Below, one piece after another: positions 8,322 through 16,728 of a DNA stretch of 16,793 nucleotides; positions within the stretch are counted from its first letter, which is position 1, and each line of letters starts with the position of its first letter. The translations under genes were made by a program, and so were the position numbers. A model generated the notes under the pieces. It was not told where the DNA came from, ran no database searches, and saw only the letters and a program-made list of their open reading frames with translations. The DNA lies in assembly GCA_013416795.1 (NCBI GenBank), contig RQSC01000014.1, forward strand, positions 207,694-224,486. The letters run 5' to 3'. Source of the stretch: Prasinococcaceae sp. CCMP 1430. Its lineage: Eukaryota > Prasinodermophyta > Palmophyllophyceae > Prasinococcales > Prasinococcaceae.

Positions 8322-9041
8322 ATGCCGCCGCAGGGATTTCAGGCGGACGCGCCCCCGCGCGTGCGCAGCTGCCCCTCGCTCGTCGCGGCGTCCTTCGAGG
8401 CCGTGCAGGCGCGCCTTGAGGGGCGCGACGCGCGCAGCATCTACACGGACGCGGCTGTCGTGCCGGCGGGCGAGCGCTGTCCGCTCTTCGTCACGTTCAA
8501 CGTTGCGAGCGCGGCGGGCGGGCGCGGCTGCTTCGGCGGCGGCGGGGGGGACGGCGGCCTGCGCCTGCGCGGCTGCATCGGCTCGCTCGAGCCGCTCGAG
8601 GTTCGCAGCGGCGTGACCCAGTTCGCGCAGCGCAGCGCGTTCTCCGACCGCCGCTTCCCTCCAATCACTGCCAGCGAGCTCCCTCGCCTGCACTGCTGCG
8701 TGTCGCTGCTCACGAATTACGAGCGCGCGGATCACGTGCACGACTGGGTTGTCGGCACGCACGGCATCATCCTCGAGTTTCGCGACCCGCGCGGCACGCG
8801 CCGCTCGGCGACATACCTGCCCGAGGTTGCTGGCGAGCAAGGATGGAACCAGCGCGAGGCGATCGAGTCGCTCGTGCAAAAGGCGGGCTGGGCGGGCGCA
8901 ATCACGCAGGCCATGCTGGATGCTGCAAGCCTCACGCGCTACCAGAGCTCCAAGTGCAGCATGTCCTACCAGCACTTTAAGGACTCGTGGCTCGCCGGCG
9001 TGCCTGCAGACGCAGCGACTGCTGCCGGTGCCAGTGGGTAG
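8322..9041 (+). CDS. AMMECR1: AMMECR1-family protein
   Basis: 239 residues, no intron. The AMMECR1 domain spans about 54-215: PLFVTFN; the hallmark LRGCIG at 82-87; SGVTQFAQRSAFSDRRFPP; ELPRLHCCVSLLTNYE; DWVVGTHGIILEF; RSATYLPEVAGEQGWN; and LTRYQSSKCSMSY. All blocks occur in the order of human AMMECR1. The domain is conserved in archaea, bacteria and eukaryotes, the LRGCIG patch is its most invariant part, and its biochemical activity is not established. A Gly-rich stretch (about 66-79) is inserted between the first strand and LRGCIG, where the human protein has only a few residues. The ATG at 8322 is 53 codons before the domain; the frame is open upstream, but that part is CG-repeat and unlikely coding. 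The protein looks cytosolic or nuclear: no signal or membrane segment is seen. It is divergent from MRPL24 and convergent with the Rieske gene. Confidence 0.9.
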   Translation: MPPQGFQADAPPRVRSCPSLVAASFEAVQARLEGRDARSIYTDAAVVPAGERCPLFVTFNVASAAGGRGCFGGGGGDGGLRLRGCIGSLEPLEVRSGVTQFAQRSAFSDRRFPPITASELPRLHCCVSLLTNYERADHVHDWVVGTHGIILEFRDPRGTRRSATYLPEVAGEQGWNQREAIESLVQKAGWAGAITQAMLDAASLTRYQSSKCSMSYQHFKDSWLAGVPADAATAAGASG

Positions 9042-9063
9042 GTACACGTGCATGCCAGTGGTT

Positions 9064-9093
9064 GGGGTGGGGTGGGGTGGGGTGGGTGGGGGG
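9064..9093 (+). repeat. GGGGT tandem repeat, predicted G-quadruplex
   Basis: Four GGGG runs separated by single T, then GGG and a G6 run, also with T loops. Single-base loops and runs of four favour a very stable parallel G-quadruplex. It begins 22 nt after the AMMECR1 stop and would be in its 3' UTR on the sense strand. Confidence 0.85.
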
Positions 9094-9190
9094 TACTAGG
9101 GGGTGCCGGCACAAGTCGGGCGGTCGCTCGTCGCCGTCAGCTGTGCCGCGTGCATTTATGAATCGCGGCTGCCGCGGTGAAGCACGTTGA

Positions 9191-9213
9191 CAGTGCGCAA
9201 GGGGCGCGCACTG
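9191..9213. repeat. 8-bp perfect inverted repeat with 7-base loop
   Basis: CAGTGCGC (9191-9198) and GCGCACTG (9206-9213) flank AAGGGGC. It lies between convergent genes, so it may shape a 3' UTR. In CG-rich DNA such short repeats also arise by chance. Confidence 0.5.
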
Positions 9214-9498
9214 ATGGGACTCATGACAACACTACTCTCGCTGCAAGTCGCACTCGCGACCATTGATACGGATGCCCTCGCAAATAGCATTGGGATGGGG
9301 CAGGCAAGCGCGCCGCAACTGTAAAATACGCTTCCCGAGTCAAGGGAGTGTCTTGTGTCAAAAAAATGGCGACTGTGTCGGCTCCTTACTGGCGCCCTCT
9401 CTTTTGTATGTACGATGGGTCGAGGGTGGATCGGGCCAGAGGAGCTCGGCACAGGCGCTGCAGCCGCGTTGTGGAGTACGCCTCCGGGGCCTGTTGGC

Positions 9499-10815
9499 TT
9501 AGCCAATGACCAGGGTGTTCTCGTCCAGGAAGCTGTACTCGGGAACCTCCAGGTTGTACGGCGCGGGACCCTTGCGGATGCGGCCAGAGCCGTCGTAGTG
9601 ACTCCCGTGGCATGGGCAGAACCAGCCGCCGTAGTCACCCGCGTCTGGCAGCGGCACGCAGCCCAGGTGTGTGCACACGCCCAGCACGACCAGCCACTTT
9701 TCATCACCGCGCACGCGCGACTCGTCCGACTCCGGGTCGCGCAGCTCGCCGAGCTCAACCGCGCGGGCGTCGGCGACTGACTCGGCGGTGCGGTGCCTGA
9801 TGAACACCGGCTTGCCGCGCCACTTGATCGTCACCGTCTGACCCTCGGCAATGTTGTCCAACCCGACCTCCACGTTCGCAAGCGCAAGCACGTCCGCCGA
9901 CGCCGACATCGACATCAGGAACTGCAGAACTGCGAGGCGGATGGACGAAGCGTACACCATGCGCCCAGCGGTGAGCACCATGTACGTGAACGCGCGCTTC
10001 GACTCGTCGCCGGGAATGTTAACGAGGCGCTCGTGGTTGGCGTAGTCATACTCAATCTTGCCGTTCGGGTTGACGATGGCCTCGTTGATCGCGTTCGTCA
10101 TCAGCGCCGGCTGCTCAGGGGCAGTCATTGAGCCGCCAGCCAGCGGCGGGGGTGCGGGCAGCGACTCTGCGGCGAAGCCTGCGCAAGCGCGCAGCGCGTG
10201 TGCGCCCGGTGGGGCAAAGAGCCAGCCAGAGGGGTGCGGCACGTCAGCATCAGCGCATGCAGGAGCACATGGGCTCGAGACGACGGGCATCGCTGCAGAA
10301 GATGGGTTGCCTTCCAGGACCCCGGCGCGCGAATGCCCGGCCCGTCCACCTTCACAACGAACGGCGGGAGGAGGGGGCCGGGCGCATCGCCACAGGGCAA
10401 CACAACGTAACACGGCGCCGCGGCGCGCCGCGCTCGCCGCGTCCGCCCGAGCGCGCCCACCCCAAGCCCAACCCTAAAAGACAGCATGCGCGCGCGCAGG
10501 GCATGAGCGAGGGGTGCGCGGGGAGCGCCAGTGGCGGGCAAGCAGGGGCCTCCCGCGACACGCGAGTCCGCACGGGGCAAGTGCGGAGCACCTTCCACCC
10601 CTCCTCACAGCTGCACCCCAAGAAGCGCCGCTCATGGCCCGTCTCCCCCCCCGCGCAGGGCCACCCAGTCGCGCGCGCGCGCGCGCGCGCGCTCGCGCGC
10701 TCGATATTTTCCCCCCGCGTGCGCTGCGAAGCGCCCACGCACCCCTCGCGCCGTAGGTGCCGGCGGCGCGCGCGGCGGCATGCGCAGCCGCTGCAGTGAG
10801 CGCTGCGCGCAGCAT
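9499..10815 (-). CDS. UQCRFS1: Mitochondrial Rieske iron-sulfur protein of complex III (two exons)
   Basis: This is the electron-transferring 2Fe-2S subunit of the cytochrome bc1 complex in the inner mitochondrial membrane. Exon 1 (10815-10743) encodes [21 protein letters not shown] and four more residues, an Ala/Arg-rich acid-free presequence; the intron 10742-10179 (GTGCGT ... GCGCAG, 564 nt) is phase 1; exon 2 (10178-9499) gives the rest, 250 residues in all. The membrane segment follows [20 protein letters not shown], and a [13 protein letters not shown] hinge-like block follows it. Cluster ligands are C193/H195 in CTHLGC and C212/H215 in [12 protein letters not shown], with C198 and C214 placed for the disulfide; the spacing equals that of bovine Rieske. 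The mitochondrial-type hinge and [17 protein letters not shown] end exclude the chloroplast PetC. The frame also allows an unspliced start at 10413, but that N-terminus is Cys/Pro-rich and unlike a presequence. A TGACGT element lies about 80 nt upstream. Confidence 0.88.
10671..10692. repeat. (GC)11 dinucleotide tract
   Basis: Eleven uninterrupted GC units, extended with one interruption to about 10700. It lies inside the Rieske intron, near the donor. Alternating purine-pyrimidine GC is the strongest Z-DNA-forming sequence. Confidence 0.85.
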
Positions 10816-10892
10816 CGTGCGGGCCGGCCGGGGGGGGGGTGCGCGCCGCGCGCGCGCAGTGGCGCGCACAAAAGCTCGCGCAAAATGCAAAG

Positions 10893-10900
10893 TGACGTGG
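10893..10900. promoter_or_regulatory. TGACGTGG, CRE/bZIP-like element upstream of the Rieske start
   Basis: TGACGTGG contains the ACGT core recognised by bZIP factors. It lies about 80 nt upstream of the Rieske ATG (minus strand), next to an AT-rich patch in an otherwise GC-rich spacer. Position is promoter-like; an 8-mer match alone is weak support. Confidence 0.3.
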
Positions 10901-10989
10901 GATTTTTTGATTTCCCTTTTTCCTCCTCGACCCAACCGCGCATCTGCATCTGCAGGCGGGGGGTGATGGAAAGACGAAGCAACACTTTC

Positions 10990-11003
10990 AAAAAAAAAAA
11001 AAA
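10990..11003 (+). repeat. A14 homopolymer
   Basis: Fourteen consecutive A in a GC-rich spacer between the Rieske and syntaxin-5 starts. It could be a nucleosome-excluding poly(dA:dT) tract of a bidirectional promoter, or a retroposed poly(A) remnant; no coding remnant is visible beside it. Confidence 0.8.
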
Positions 11004-11530
11004 GCCACGCCGCGGAGGACGTTCGGAAGGAGACGGCCGTTCACGTTCGCCGGGCACCGACTAGCTATTCAGATGAGATCACATCACAGCGCAGGCGCGC
11101 GCGCTCGTCGTTGAAGGGTGTTTCGTCGTAGAGGGTTTACGTCGCTCGTTTGATGACCATTGATGGGGCTGCGGGCGGCGTGTGGGTTTGGGTTGGGTAC
11201 CTCCCGGGGGAGGGCGTGGCGCATGCGTGCCGCTGCCGGGCGCGCGGCGCGCGTGCCACGCCGTGTCACACCGCGCGCGCGGCAGGGGGCGGGCTCGCCG
11301 CGCATTGCTGCGCCTCGCGCCTCGCGCCGCCCCGTCGCGCCGCAGGGCGCGCGGAGCAGGAGGGCGCGGGCTGTTGGGAGGGCCGCGCGGGGGACACGCG
11401 CGGGTAGCGCGCGTACCTGGGAAGGGGTGAGGGAGGGATCGAGAGGGTTCGGGCGGAGCGGTAGGGGGAAGGAGCGCCCGACGGTGGGCGAATCTCGCCG
11501 CGGCGTGCTGGAAAGGCGGGGCGCGCGAGG

Positions 11531-12941
11531 ATGAGCGCGCTCGCGGTGCACCGCGGCGGCGGCCTCGGTGGCGGCGGCGCGGTTGCGCCATGCCGCGACC
11601 GCACGGGCGAGCTCCTCGCCGTCGCGGAGCGCCTGCGCGCCAAGCTTGGCGACGGCGCGGTGGGAGCTGACGCTGCGGCCAAGGAGGCCGCAGAGGCGCG
11701 GAGGCTAGCCAAGCAGCAGCACTCGGAGTTCGCGCAGAAGGCCGCGATCATAGGCAGGAACATCCACGCCACGTCGACGAAGCTCGCCAAGCTCGCCAAG
11801 CGTGCGTGCGCGGGGCGGCGCCCCCTCGGGCTCGGCTGTTTTTGCCTCCGCGGCGCTTCCAGCATGCTCTCTCGGCGTGCGCGGCGCAGCGCGCGTTCGC
11901 CTTGGCCGTCCATGCGCCCTGACGCGTGCGCACGCGCGCGACGCCTCCCCGCCCCGTCCCACCCCACGCGGTGCCGCCATCCCTCGCAGTTGCCAAGCGG
12001 ACGTCCATGTTCGACGACCCCGCCGCTGAGATCCAGGAACTCACAGCCGTCGTGAAGGTGCGTCGATGCCGGCCCGCGTGCGTGGGTGTGCGTGCCCTTG
12101 CCCGACCGCGTGCCACTGCGCTGACAGCCCGCGCCCCTCTGCGAATTGTCGCCCGCGGCGTCCCCAGGCGGACATCACGGCCCTCAACGGCGCGATCGAG
12201 GATCTGCAAGCGTCCCGCTCGGCCTCCGCCGCCAACCGCAACCAAAGCGCGCATGACTCTACAGTCGTTGGCAATCTGAAGACGCGGCTCGCGGGCGCCA
12301 CCAAGGAGTTCAAGGAGGTGCTTACGATGCGCACTGACTCTCTCAAGGTGCATCAGGGCCGTCAGCAGATGTTCAGCAGCGCGAGCCCCCTCAAGCCCAT
12401 GCTGGGCGCGCCGCTTCGCCCACCGCCATCGAGCAACAGCTTCGGTGCGACCAGCGCGACGGCCGGGGGCGTAGGAGGCGGCGTTGGCAATGGCGGCGGC
12501 GCGCTGCCCGGCACATTCGGCGCGCGGTCCGTGGGGGCGCCTGCGGCGGCGCCGACGGCCAGTCAGCTCTTCGGCGCGAGCGACCCGGCCATGCAGGAGG
12601 GTGCGCCACTGCTAGGCGGCGGACAGCAGAGCCAGCAGCTGGTAGGAGCTGACCGCACCTCGCAGTATCTACAGAGCCGGCACGAGGCCGTGCAGCAGGT
12701 CGAGGCGACCATACACGAGCTCGGTGGCATCTTCCAGCAGCTCGCGACGGTCGTCGCCGAGCAGGGCGAGGTGGCCATACGCATCGACGACAACATCAAC
12801 GACACCGTTGCCAACGTGGACAACGCACAGGGACAGCTTCTCAAGTATCTTGACCGCGTGCAGAACAATCGGTGGCTCATACTCAAGATCTTCGGGGTCA
12901 TCATGTTGTTTGCGGCGCTCTTCGTGGTCTTCGTGGCGTGA
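11531..12941 (+). CDS. STX5: Syntaxin-5/Sed5-type Qa-SNARE (three exons)
   Basis: Exons 11531-11801, 11990-12057 and 12168-12941 encode 370 residues. Introns are 188 nt (GTGCGT ... TCGCAG, phase 1) and 110 nt (GTGCGT ... CCCCAG, phase 0). The joined frame restores KLAKLAKLAKRTSMFDDPAAEIQELT, matching the syntaxin-5 block KLxKLxxLAKRKSLFDD. The N-terminus has CRDRTGELLAVAERL, the Sed5 motif near the start that binds Sly1-type SM proteins, here after an unusual ~20-residue Gly/Ala lead. An Habc-like helical region follows, then a Gly/Ala/Pro linker (about 190-265). The SNARE motif runs to about 346, with zero-layer Gln at about 312 in VVAEQGE, and a C-terminal anchor NRWLILKIFGVIMLFAALFVVFVA. 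Syntaxin-5 mediates ER-Golgi and intra-Golgi fusion. The gene is divergent from Rieske and convergent with the LF4 kinase. Confidence 0.93.
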
Positions 12942-13028
12942 GCCGCGCGCTGCGGCCACGGGCGCTAGCTCGTGAGCGACCGAGCGCGGCGCGCGGGTGC
13001 CCGCCGAGGCCCCACACTGTCGTCGAGA

Positions 13029-13038
13029 AATAATTATT
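13029..13038. other. AT-rich palindrome in a convergent 3' spacer
   Basis: AATAATTATT is a perfect 10-bp palindrome and the most AT-rich spot in the 271-nt gap between the syntaxin-5 and LF4 stops. Being palindromic it reads the same for both transcripts, so it could serve as a shared 3'-end signal; that is inference. Confidence 0.35.
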
Positions 13039-13212
13039 ACCTGCCTGCCGAGCGATGCGTGGGCGGCACGCACGGCGACGCGACCTTCGGTGTCACGCGC
13101 CCTGCTTGCCCCCACCTGGCGCGCTCTGCGCCGCTTGTCGTTGCGCGCGCGCGCGCGCTGGACGCCGCCGCCCGCGCGCTGGCCGGGCGTGCCCCTGCAT
13201 CTTGCGCCCCCC

Positions 13213-15128
13213 TCAGTGCCGCCGCTCGCGCTCCTTGTCTCGCTCGCCGATGGCTGCCTGGGAGTAGGGGCTCACGTAGGCCTTCGCCCTCGGCTTGCGC
13301 AGCGCTGAGGTTGAGCCGCCGGCGTTGAGCTGCTGCCCGCGCATGGTTGCCCGCCCGCGCATGACGCTCACCTTCGACTGCGAGTTGCCCGCCTTCTGCT
13401 GCAGCGGGCGCATGCCCATGAGCACCTTGGAGTAGTTGTACGAGTGGCCTGTGCCGCCTACGTGTTTGCGCGCGGCGCCGAAGGTGCCGCCGCCCGGCTT
13501 GCCAGCTCCCAGCGATGAGCCCACGCCGCCCCCCACGCCAATCGGCGGCAGGCCACTGGTGCCCGCGCCGTCGTCTGCGCCCACAGCGAGGAGCGGGAGC
13601 CCCTTGTGAGCGCCACCGTAGGAGTGCCCACCGCCGCCGTGCTTGTGCTTCGAGTGGTAGCCCCCCGCGTAGCTGTGGCCGTACGAGTGTCCCCCCACCT
13701 TGCTGCCGGTGCTTCCGCCCACGCTCAGCCCGCCTATGTCGCTCGCGCCGCCGTGCGAGCCGTGCGTGCCGTGTGACCCCTTGCTGCCATACGCGTGGGC
13801 GTTCTCCTTGTCCTCCGCGCGGTGCTTGCCGCTCCCGCTGCTGATGCCGATCGTCGGGAGCGCGGCGGCACCGATGGCGTTGCCTGCGTTGGACCTGTGC
13901 ACCAGCGAGCGCTCCGCGCGCGGCATGATCGACGCATGCGAGGGCGCCCCGTCCACCGAGCTGCGCGCCATGCGCTTGTCGGCGTCGCGCAGCTCCTTGA
14001 AGTACGGATGGCGGAGCGCCTGCCTCGCGCTCAGCCTGTCGTCGGGGTTGTACGCGAGGAGCTTGGCGATGAGGTCCACGCACTCGGCGCTCACGTGTGG
14101 GATGAGTTTCTCGATGCCGGAGCCCTCCTTGGGCGGGAAGTTGAAGTCCATGTGTGCGCTCTGGCGCTTCATCTTCGACAGCAGCTCCGGCCTGGGCGTG
14201 CCAAGCACGTTGTGTATCTTGTTGATCTGGTCGAGCTCGTTCGTGCCAGGGAAGAGCGGAAACAGGCTCACGATTTCGAAGAACACGCACCCCACCCCCC
14301 ACATGTCCATCTTGTAATTATAGTATCCGTCCGTCAGCAGGCACTCGGGCGCGCGGTACCAGCGCGTCGATATGTACTCCGTGTACGGCTGCTTCGAGTA
14401 GATGCCGCGGCACGAGCCAAAGTCGGCCAGCTTGAGGCACTCGTCCATGATCAGGATGTTCTCAGGCTTGATGTCGCGGTGGAAGATGCCATTGCGATGC
14501 ATGTGATCCATCGACTTCACGAGCTGGTACATGTACGCCTGCACTCTCTCCTCCGACACGTAGTGCCGCCGCCCCCGGATGAGCTCGTAGATGTTCATGT
14601 CCATCAGCTCGAAGACCAGTGCGAGCCGCCCGGTGGGCTGGTCATACAGCACCTCGAGCAGCTTGATGATGTTTGGGTGCGGCGACAGCCGCCGCAACGC
14701 CTGGATCTCTCGAAGATTGTTCACTTGCTGCTCGGGCGCCGCGGCGGCGGCGGCGGTGGCGACGGCGGCGGCGGGCGGGATGCACGGCGGGTTCAAAGGA
14801 GGCGTCAGCACGCCATGCACTGGCACCGCTGCGATGGAGGAAGTGGAGGTGGGGAAAGGGTCGCCGGGCAGGTGGCGCACTGTGCGTCCGAGGTCCCGAC
14901 GGCGGAGGGGGCGCGCGAGCAGGCGGCAGCAGGGAGTACGTCAAGCGCGCCTCTTCTCGTGCGCGTCGCATCGGAGCTCTTCGGGCTGCCCCACACCGCG
15001 CCACGCACCTCGAGGCTGTCGAAGTGGTTCTTCATGCACTTGATGGCAACATACTTGCCGTTCTTGATGCATTGGGCCTTGAGCACCTCACTGAAGGTGC
15101 CCTCGCCCTTCTTGGCGACCAAACGGTA
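13213..15128 (-). CDS. MOK: LF4/MOK-type (RCK family) kinase, flagellar-length control; first exon not resolved
   Basis: Recovered exons 15128-15009 and 14727-13213 give 544 residues without the N-terminus. The intron 15008-14728 (GTGCGT ... GAGCAG, 281 nt, phase 0) joins HFDSLE to QVNNLREIQALRRL, exactly the MOK sequence at this point. Kinase features, counted from YRLVAKKGEGTF: glycine loop GEGTFSEV (8-15), Lys30 in VAIK, Glu47 in LREI, HRDIKPEN with Asp125, DFG at 142-144, activation-loop TEY at 156-158, STRWYRAPE. Sequence ELMDMNIYELIRGRR and SKQPYTEYISTRWYRAPECLL blocks are MOK/LF4 hallmarks. Chlamydomonas LF4 shortens flagella; loss gives long flagella. The ~250-residue tail is low-complexity, rich in Gly, Ser, His and Tyr (HSYG units near 13620-13690). 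The exon 5' side has two consecutive AGs (15132-15131 and 15130-15129); an upstream ATG exon must exist but I could not fix it. Confidence 0.9.
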
Positions 15129-16180
15129 CTCTGCGCGCGAGGAATGGATGCGGGCGCACGCACCGCAAGCGCCGGGGGGTGGGTGGGTGGGCAACGCACA
15201 TTGAGGTTGGGTTCGCGACGCGCCCAGTCGGTCAGCGGCAACGCGCGGCGCGGCGGGGTGCAACAAGGCGGGGCGGGGCTGCGAGGGCGTGCGGCGTCCC
15301 GGCGTCACTTTGCGCCCTCCAGCCCAACCCCCCCCCCACCCCCCCCCGGCTCTTGCATCGTGTTGAGGGACGCGGGGAAGGCGTGCTCGGCTCGCTCGGT
15401 GCGCTTGGCGGACGCGCCGTGCTTCCATGCGCTCAGCGCACATTGCCGGCAGAGCCAGCAACGGGCCAAAGGCGCAGGCCGGCAACTCGTGCCTGGAGCG
15501 CCGGCGACCGTCGCGTCCGCGGGAGGAGGCATGCGGGCGCGGGAGCATCGCAAGCAGCGACGCATGCCCATCCCGCCAGGCATTGGCGCTGGATCGCGCG
15601 CGCTCGGCCGCCGCGCTGCGCTGCCATCGGCGCGCCCCCGCGCAGCAGGGCGCCAGCGCCCGCGCGTTTTCGGCGACGCCGGAGGCGTGCGAGGGCGCGG
15701 GAGCGCGCGCCGAGGCCTGCCCGGCATCCACCCCACTACCTCCGCCATCTTCCCCTGAGCTCGAAGCCGCGGGATGGATGCGGATGGCTCGAGCTGAGGC
15801 ACCAAGCGTGACGGCGCGTCGCCTCATGCCGCGCGCGTCGCGCTCGTGCGCTCGCGCGCCACCGCGGCGGCGCGCGGAGCGGCGGAGCGGCCAACCGAGG
15901 CGCCGAGACGGTTCGCCCGCGGCGCGAAAGAGCGCGTGCGGGGCACGCGCCGGGCGCCGGCCCGCGCGGCGCCTCTCTCCCCCCCTCGCCGCGGATTGCG
16001 AGCGGGCCGGGGCGTGCCCACGCATTCTAACCCATCCCTCCCCTCATCGCGTCCCTCGGCCGCGCGCGCGCGCGGGCGAGCGCGCACGCACTGTGCATGT
16101 CGACCCCCTCTGTGGCGCCGCGCGGCTGCGCCCGCCGCCGCCGTCTCGCGCGCGCGCGCGCGTGCTCTGGCGGCGAGCGT

Positions 16181-16210
16181 CCCCGTTTCGGTTCCCCGTT
16201 TCGGTTCCCC
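16181..16210 (+). repeat. 13-nt tandem repeat, about 2.3 copies
   Basis: CCCCGTTTCGGTT occurs at 16181-16193 and again directly at 16194-16206, followed by a partial third copy CCCC. Likely slippage product in non-coding DNA. Confidence 0.85.
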
Positions 16211-16327
16211 GACCGGCGAATGGGAGCGCGCGCGCGCGCCGCCCCGCGCGCACGTCCCCTCGCGACGCGTGGGGCAGCCCCAAAGGAATACCAGCCGGCT
16301 CGGCAGTCGGCCGGCCGGTGGCACCTG

Positions 16328-16346
16328 CTGGCTGGCTGGCTGGCTG
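16328..16346 (+). repeat. CTGG tetranucleotide run
   Basis: About four and a half CTGG units (CTGGCTGGCTGGCTG and flanks) form a short microsatellite in the gene-free right end. Confidence 0.7.
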
Positions 16347-16349
16347 TGG

Positions 16350-16378
16350 GTGGTATGGACCTGCACCGTCCGTACCAC
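16350..16378. repeat. 11-bp inverted repeat (one G-T pair), 7-base loop
   Basis: GTGGTATGGAC (16350-16360) can pair with GTCCGTACCAC (16368-16378) with one G-T wobble, loop CTGCACC. The wobble would be tolerated in RNA. A second GTCCGTAC follows at 16382-16389. Function unknown. Confidence 0.6.
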
Positions 16379-16484
16379 GTATGTCCGTACGACGTGCGCG
16401 GCCGCGCGGGGCGCGCGCGCGCCCGATGCGGCGCGGGACCCTTCACACGGGCCGGGGGGAGCGCGGGCGGCACGCGCGCGCCCC

Positions 16485-16516
16485 CGCTGTGCACGCACGT
16501 GCTTGCGTGCACAGCG
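16485..16516. repeat. Perfect 13-bp inverted repeat, 6-base loop
   Basis: CGCTGTGCACGCA (16485-16497) and its exact reverse complement TGCGTGCACAGCG (16504-16516) flank CGTGCT. This is the longest perfect stem I found. It lies in the gene-free right end, about 210 nt before a possible start codon at 16729. Could be an RNA hairpin or a dyad binding site. Confidence 0.85.
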
Positions 16517-16728
16517 CGCACGACGATGGCGATGGTACCACGGCGGTACAGTTGTACACTGCACACACTGAGTGCGTGTGTAGAGGTTCGGGGTATCGGG
16601 CGACGTGGACCCGTGTGTTGCTAGGCTGTGCGCCGTATTTAGGGATACGATGGGCATAGTAGGGTTCACGCACGAGCATTGGTACAATTGGTTGGCACCT
16701 CGGCACCTCGCTTGGCACCGCGCGAGAC

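Larger units (their letters stand above)
9042..9498. other. Convergent 3' spacer between AMMECR1 and Rieske genes
   Basis: 457 nt between two stop codons. It contains a G4-forming repeat (9064-9093), an AT patch at 9152-9163, an 8-bp hairpin (9191-9213), and further AT patches at 9318-9328 (CTGTAAAATAC) and 9358-9366. No gene is recognisable. Presumably it holds both 3' UTRs and polyadenylation regions. Confidence 0.5.
10816..11530. promoter_or_regulatory. Head-to-head spacer between Rieske and syntaxin-5 genes
   Basis: 715 nt between divergent start codons. The Rieske-proximal side has a G10-type run near 10830, TGACGTGG at 10893-10900 and a T/C-rich patch (10903-10925). Then come A14 at 10990-11003 and a mixed region; the syntaxin-proximal part is CG-rich. 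No gene is recognisable: the frames give Arg/Ala/Pro-rich products. Confidence 0.45.
15129..16728. other. 1.6-kb region without a recognisable gene
   Basis: It should contain the first exon, 5' UTR and promoter of the LF4 kinase on the minus strand, and possibly the promoter of a plus-strand gene to the right. Open frames of up to about 400 codons exist on both strands, but all give Arg/Ala/Pro-rich products without known motifs and overlap each other, as expected in CG-rich DNA. It holds C-runs (15328-15347), CG tracts near 15838-15900, 16060-16090 and 16150, a 13-nt tandem repeat, a CTGG run, and two hairpins described separately. Confidence 0.5.

Noticed and set aside
10179-10413. Unspliced Rieske start at 10413
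   Set aside because: The leader is Cys/Pro-rich and unlike a presequence, whereas the spliced exon at 10815-10743 gives a good one with consensus splice sites.
13795-15204. 469-codon plus-strand frame
   Set aside because: It is the antisense shadow of the LF4 kinase exons; its product shows no family features.
15129-15241. Segment ending in AAT|GTGCGT that could splice in phase 0 to the LF4 exon
   Set aside because: The frame has only a TTG, no ATG, before an upstream TGA, so it cannot be the start exon; the resulting intron would be only about 71 nt.
15427-16659. 410-codon plus-strand frame and overlapping minus frames
   Set aside because: Products are Arg/Ala/Pro-rich, all frames are open together, and no motif is seen; this is expected in CG-rich DNA.
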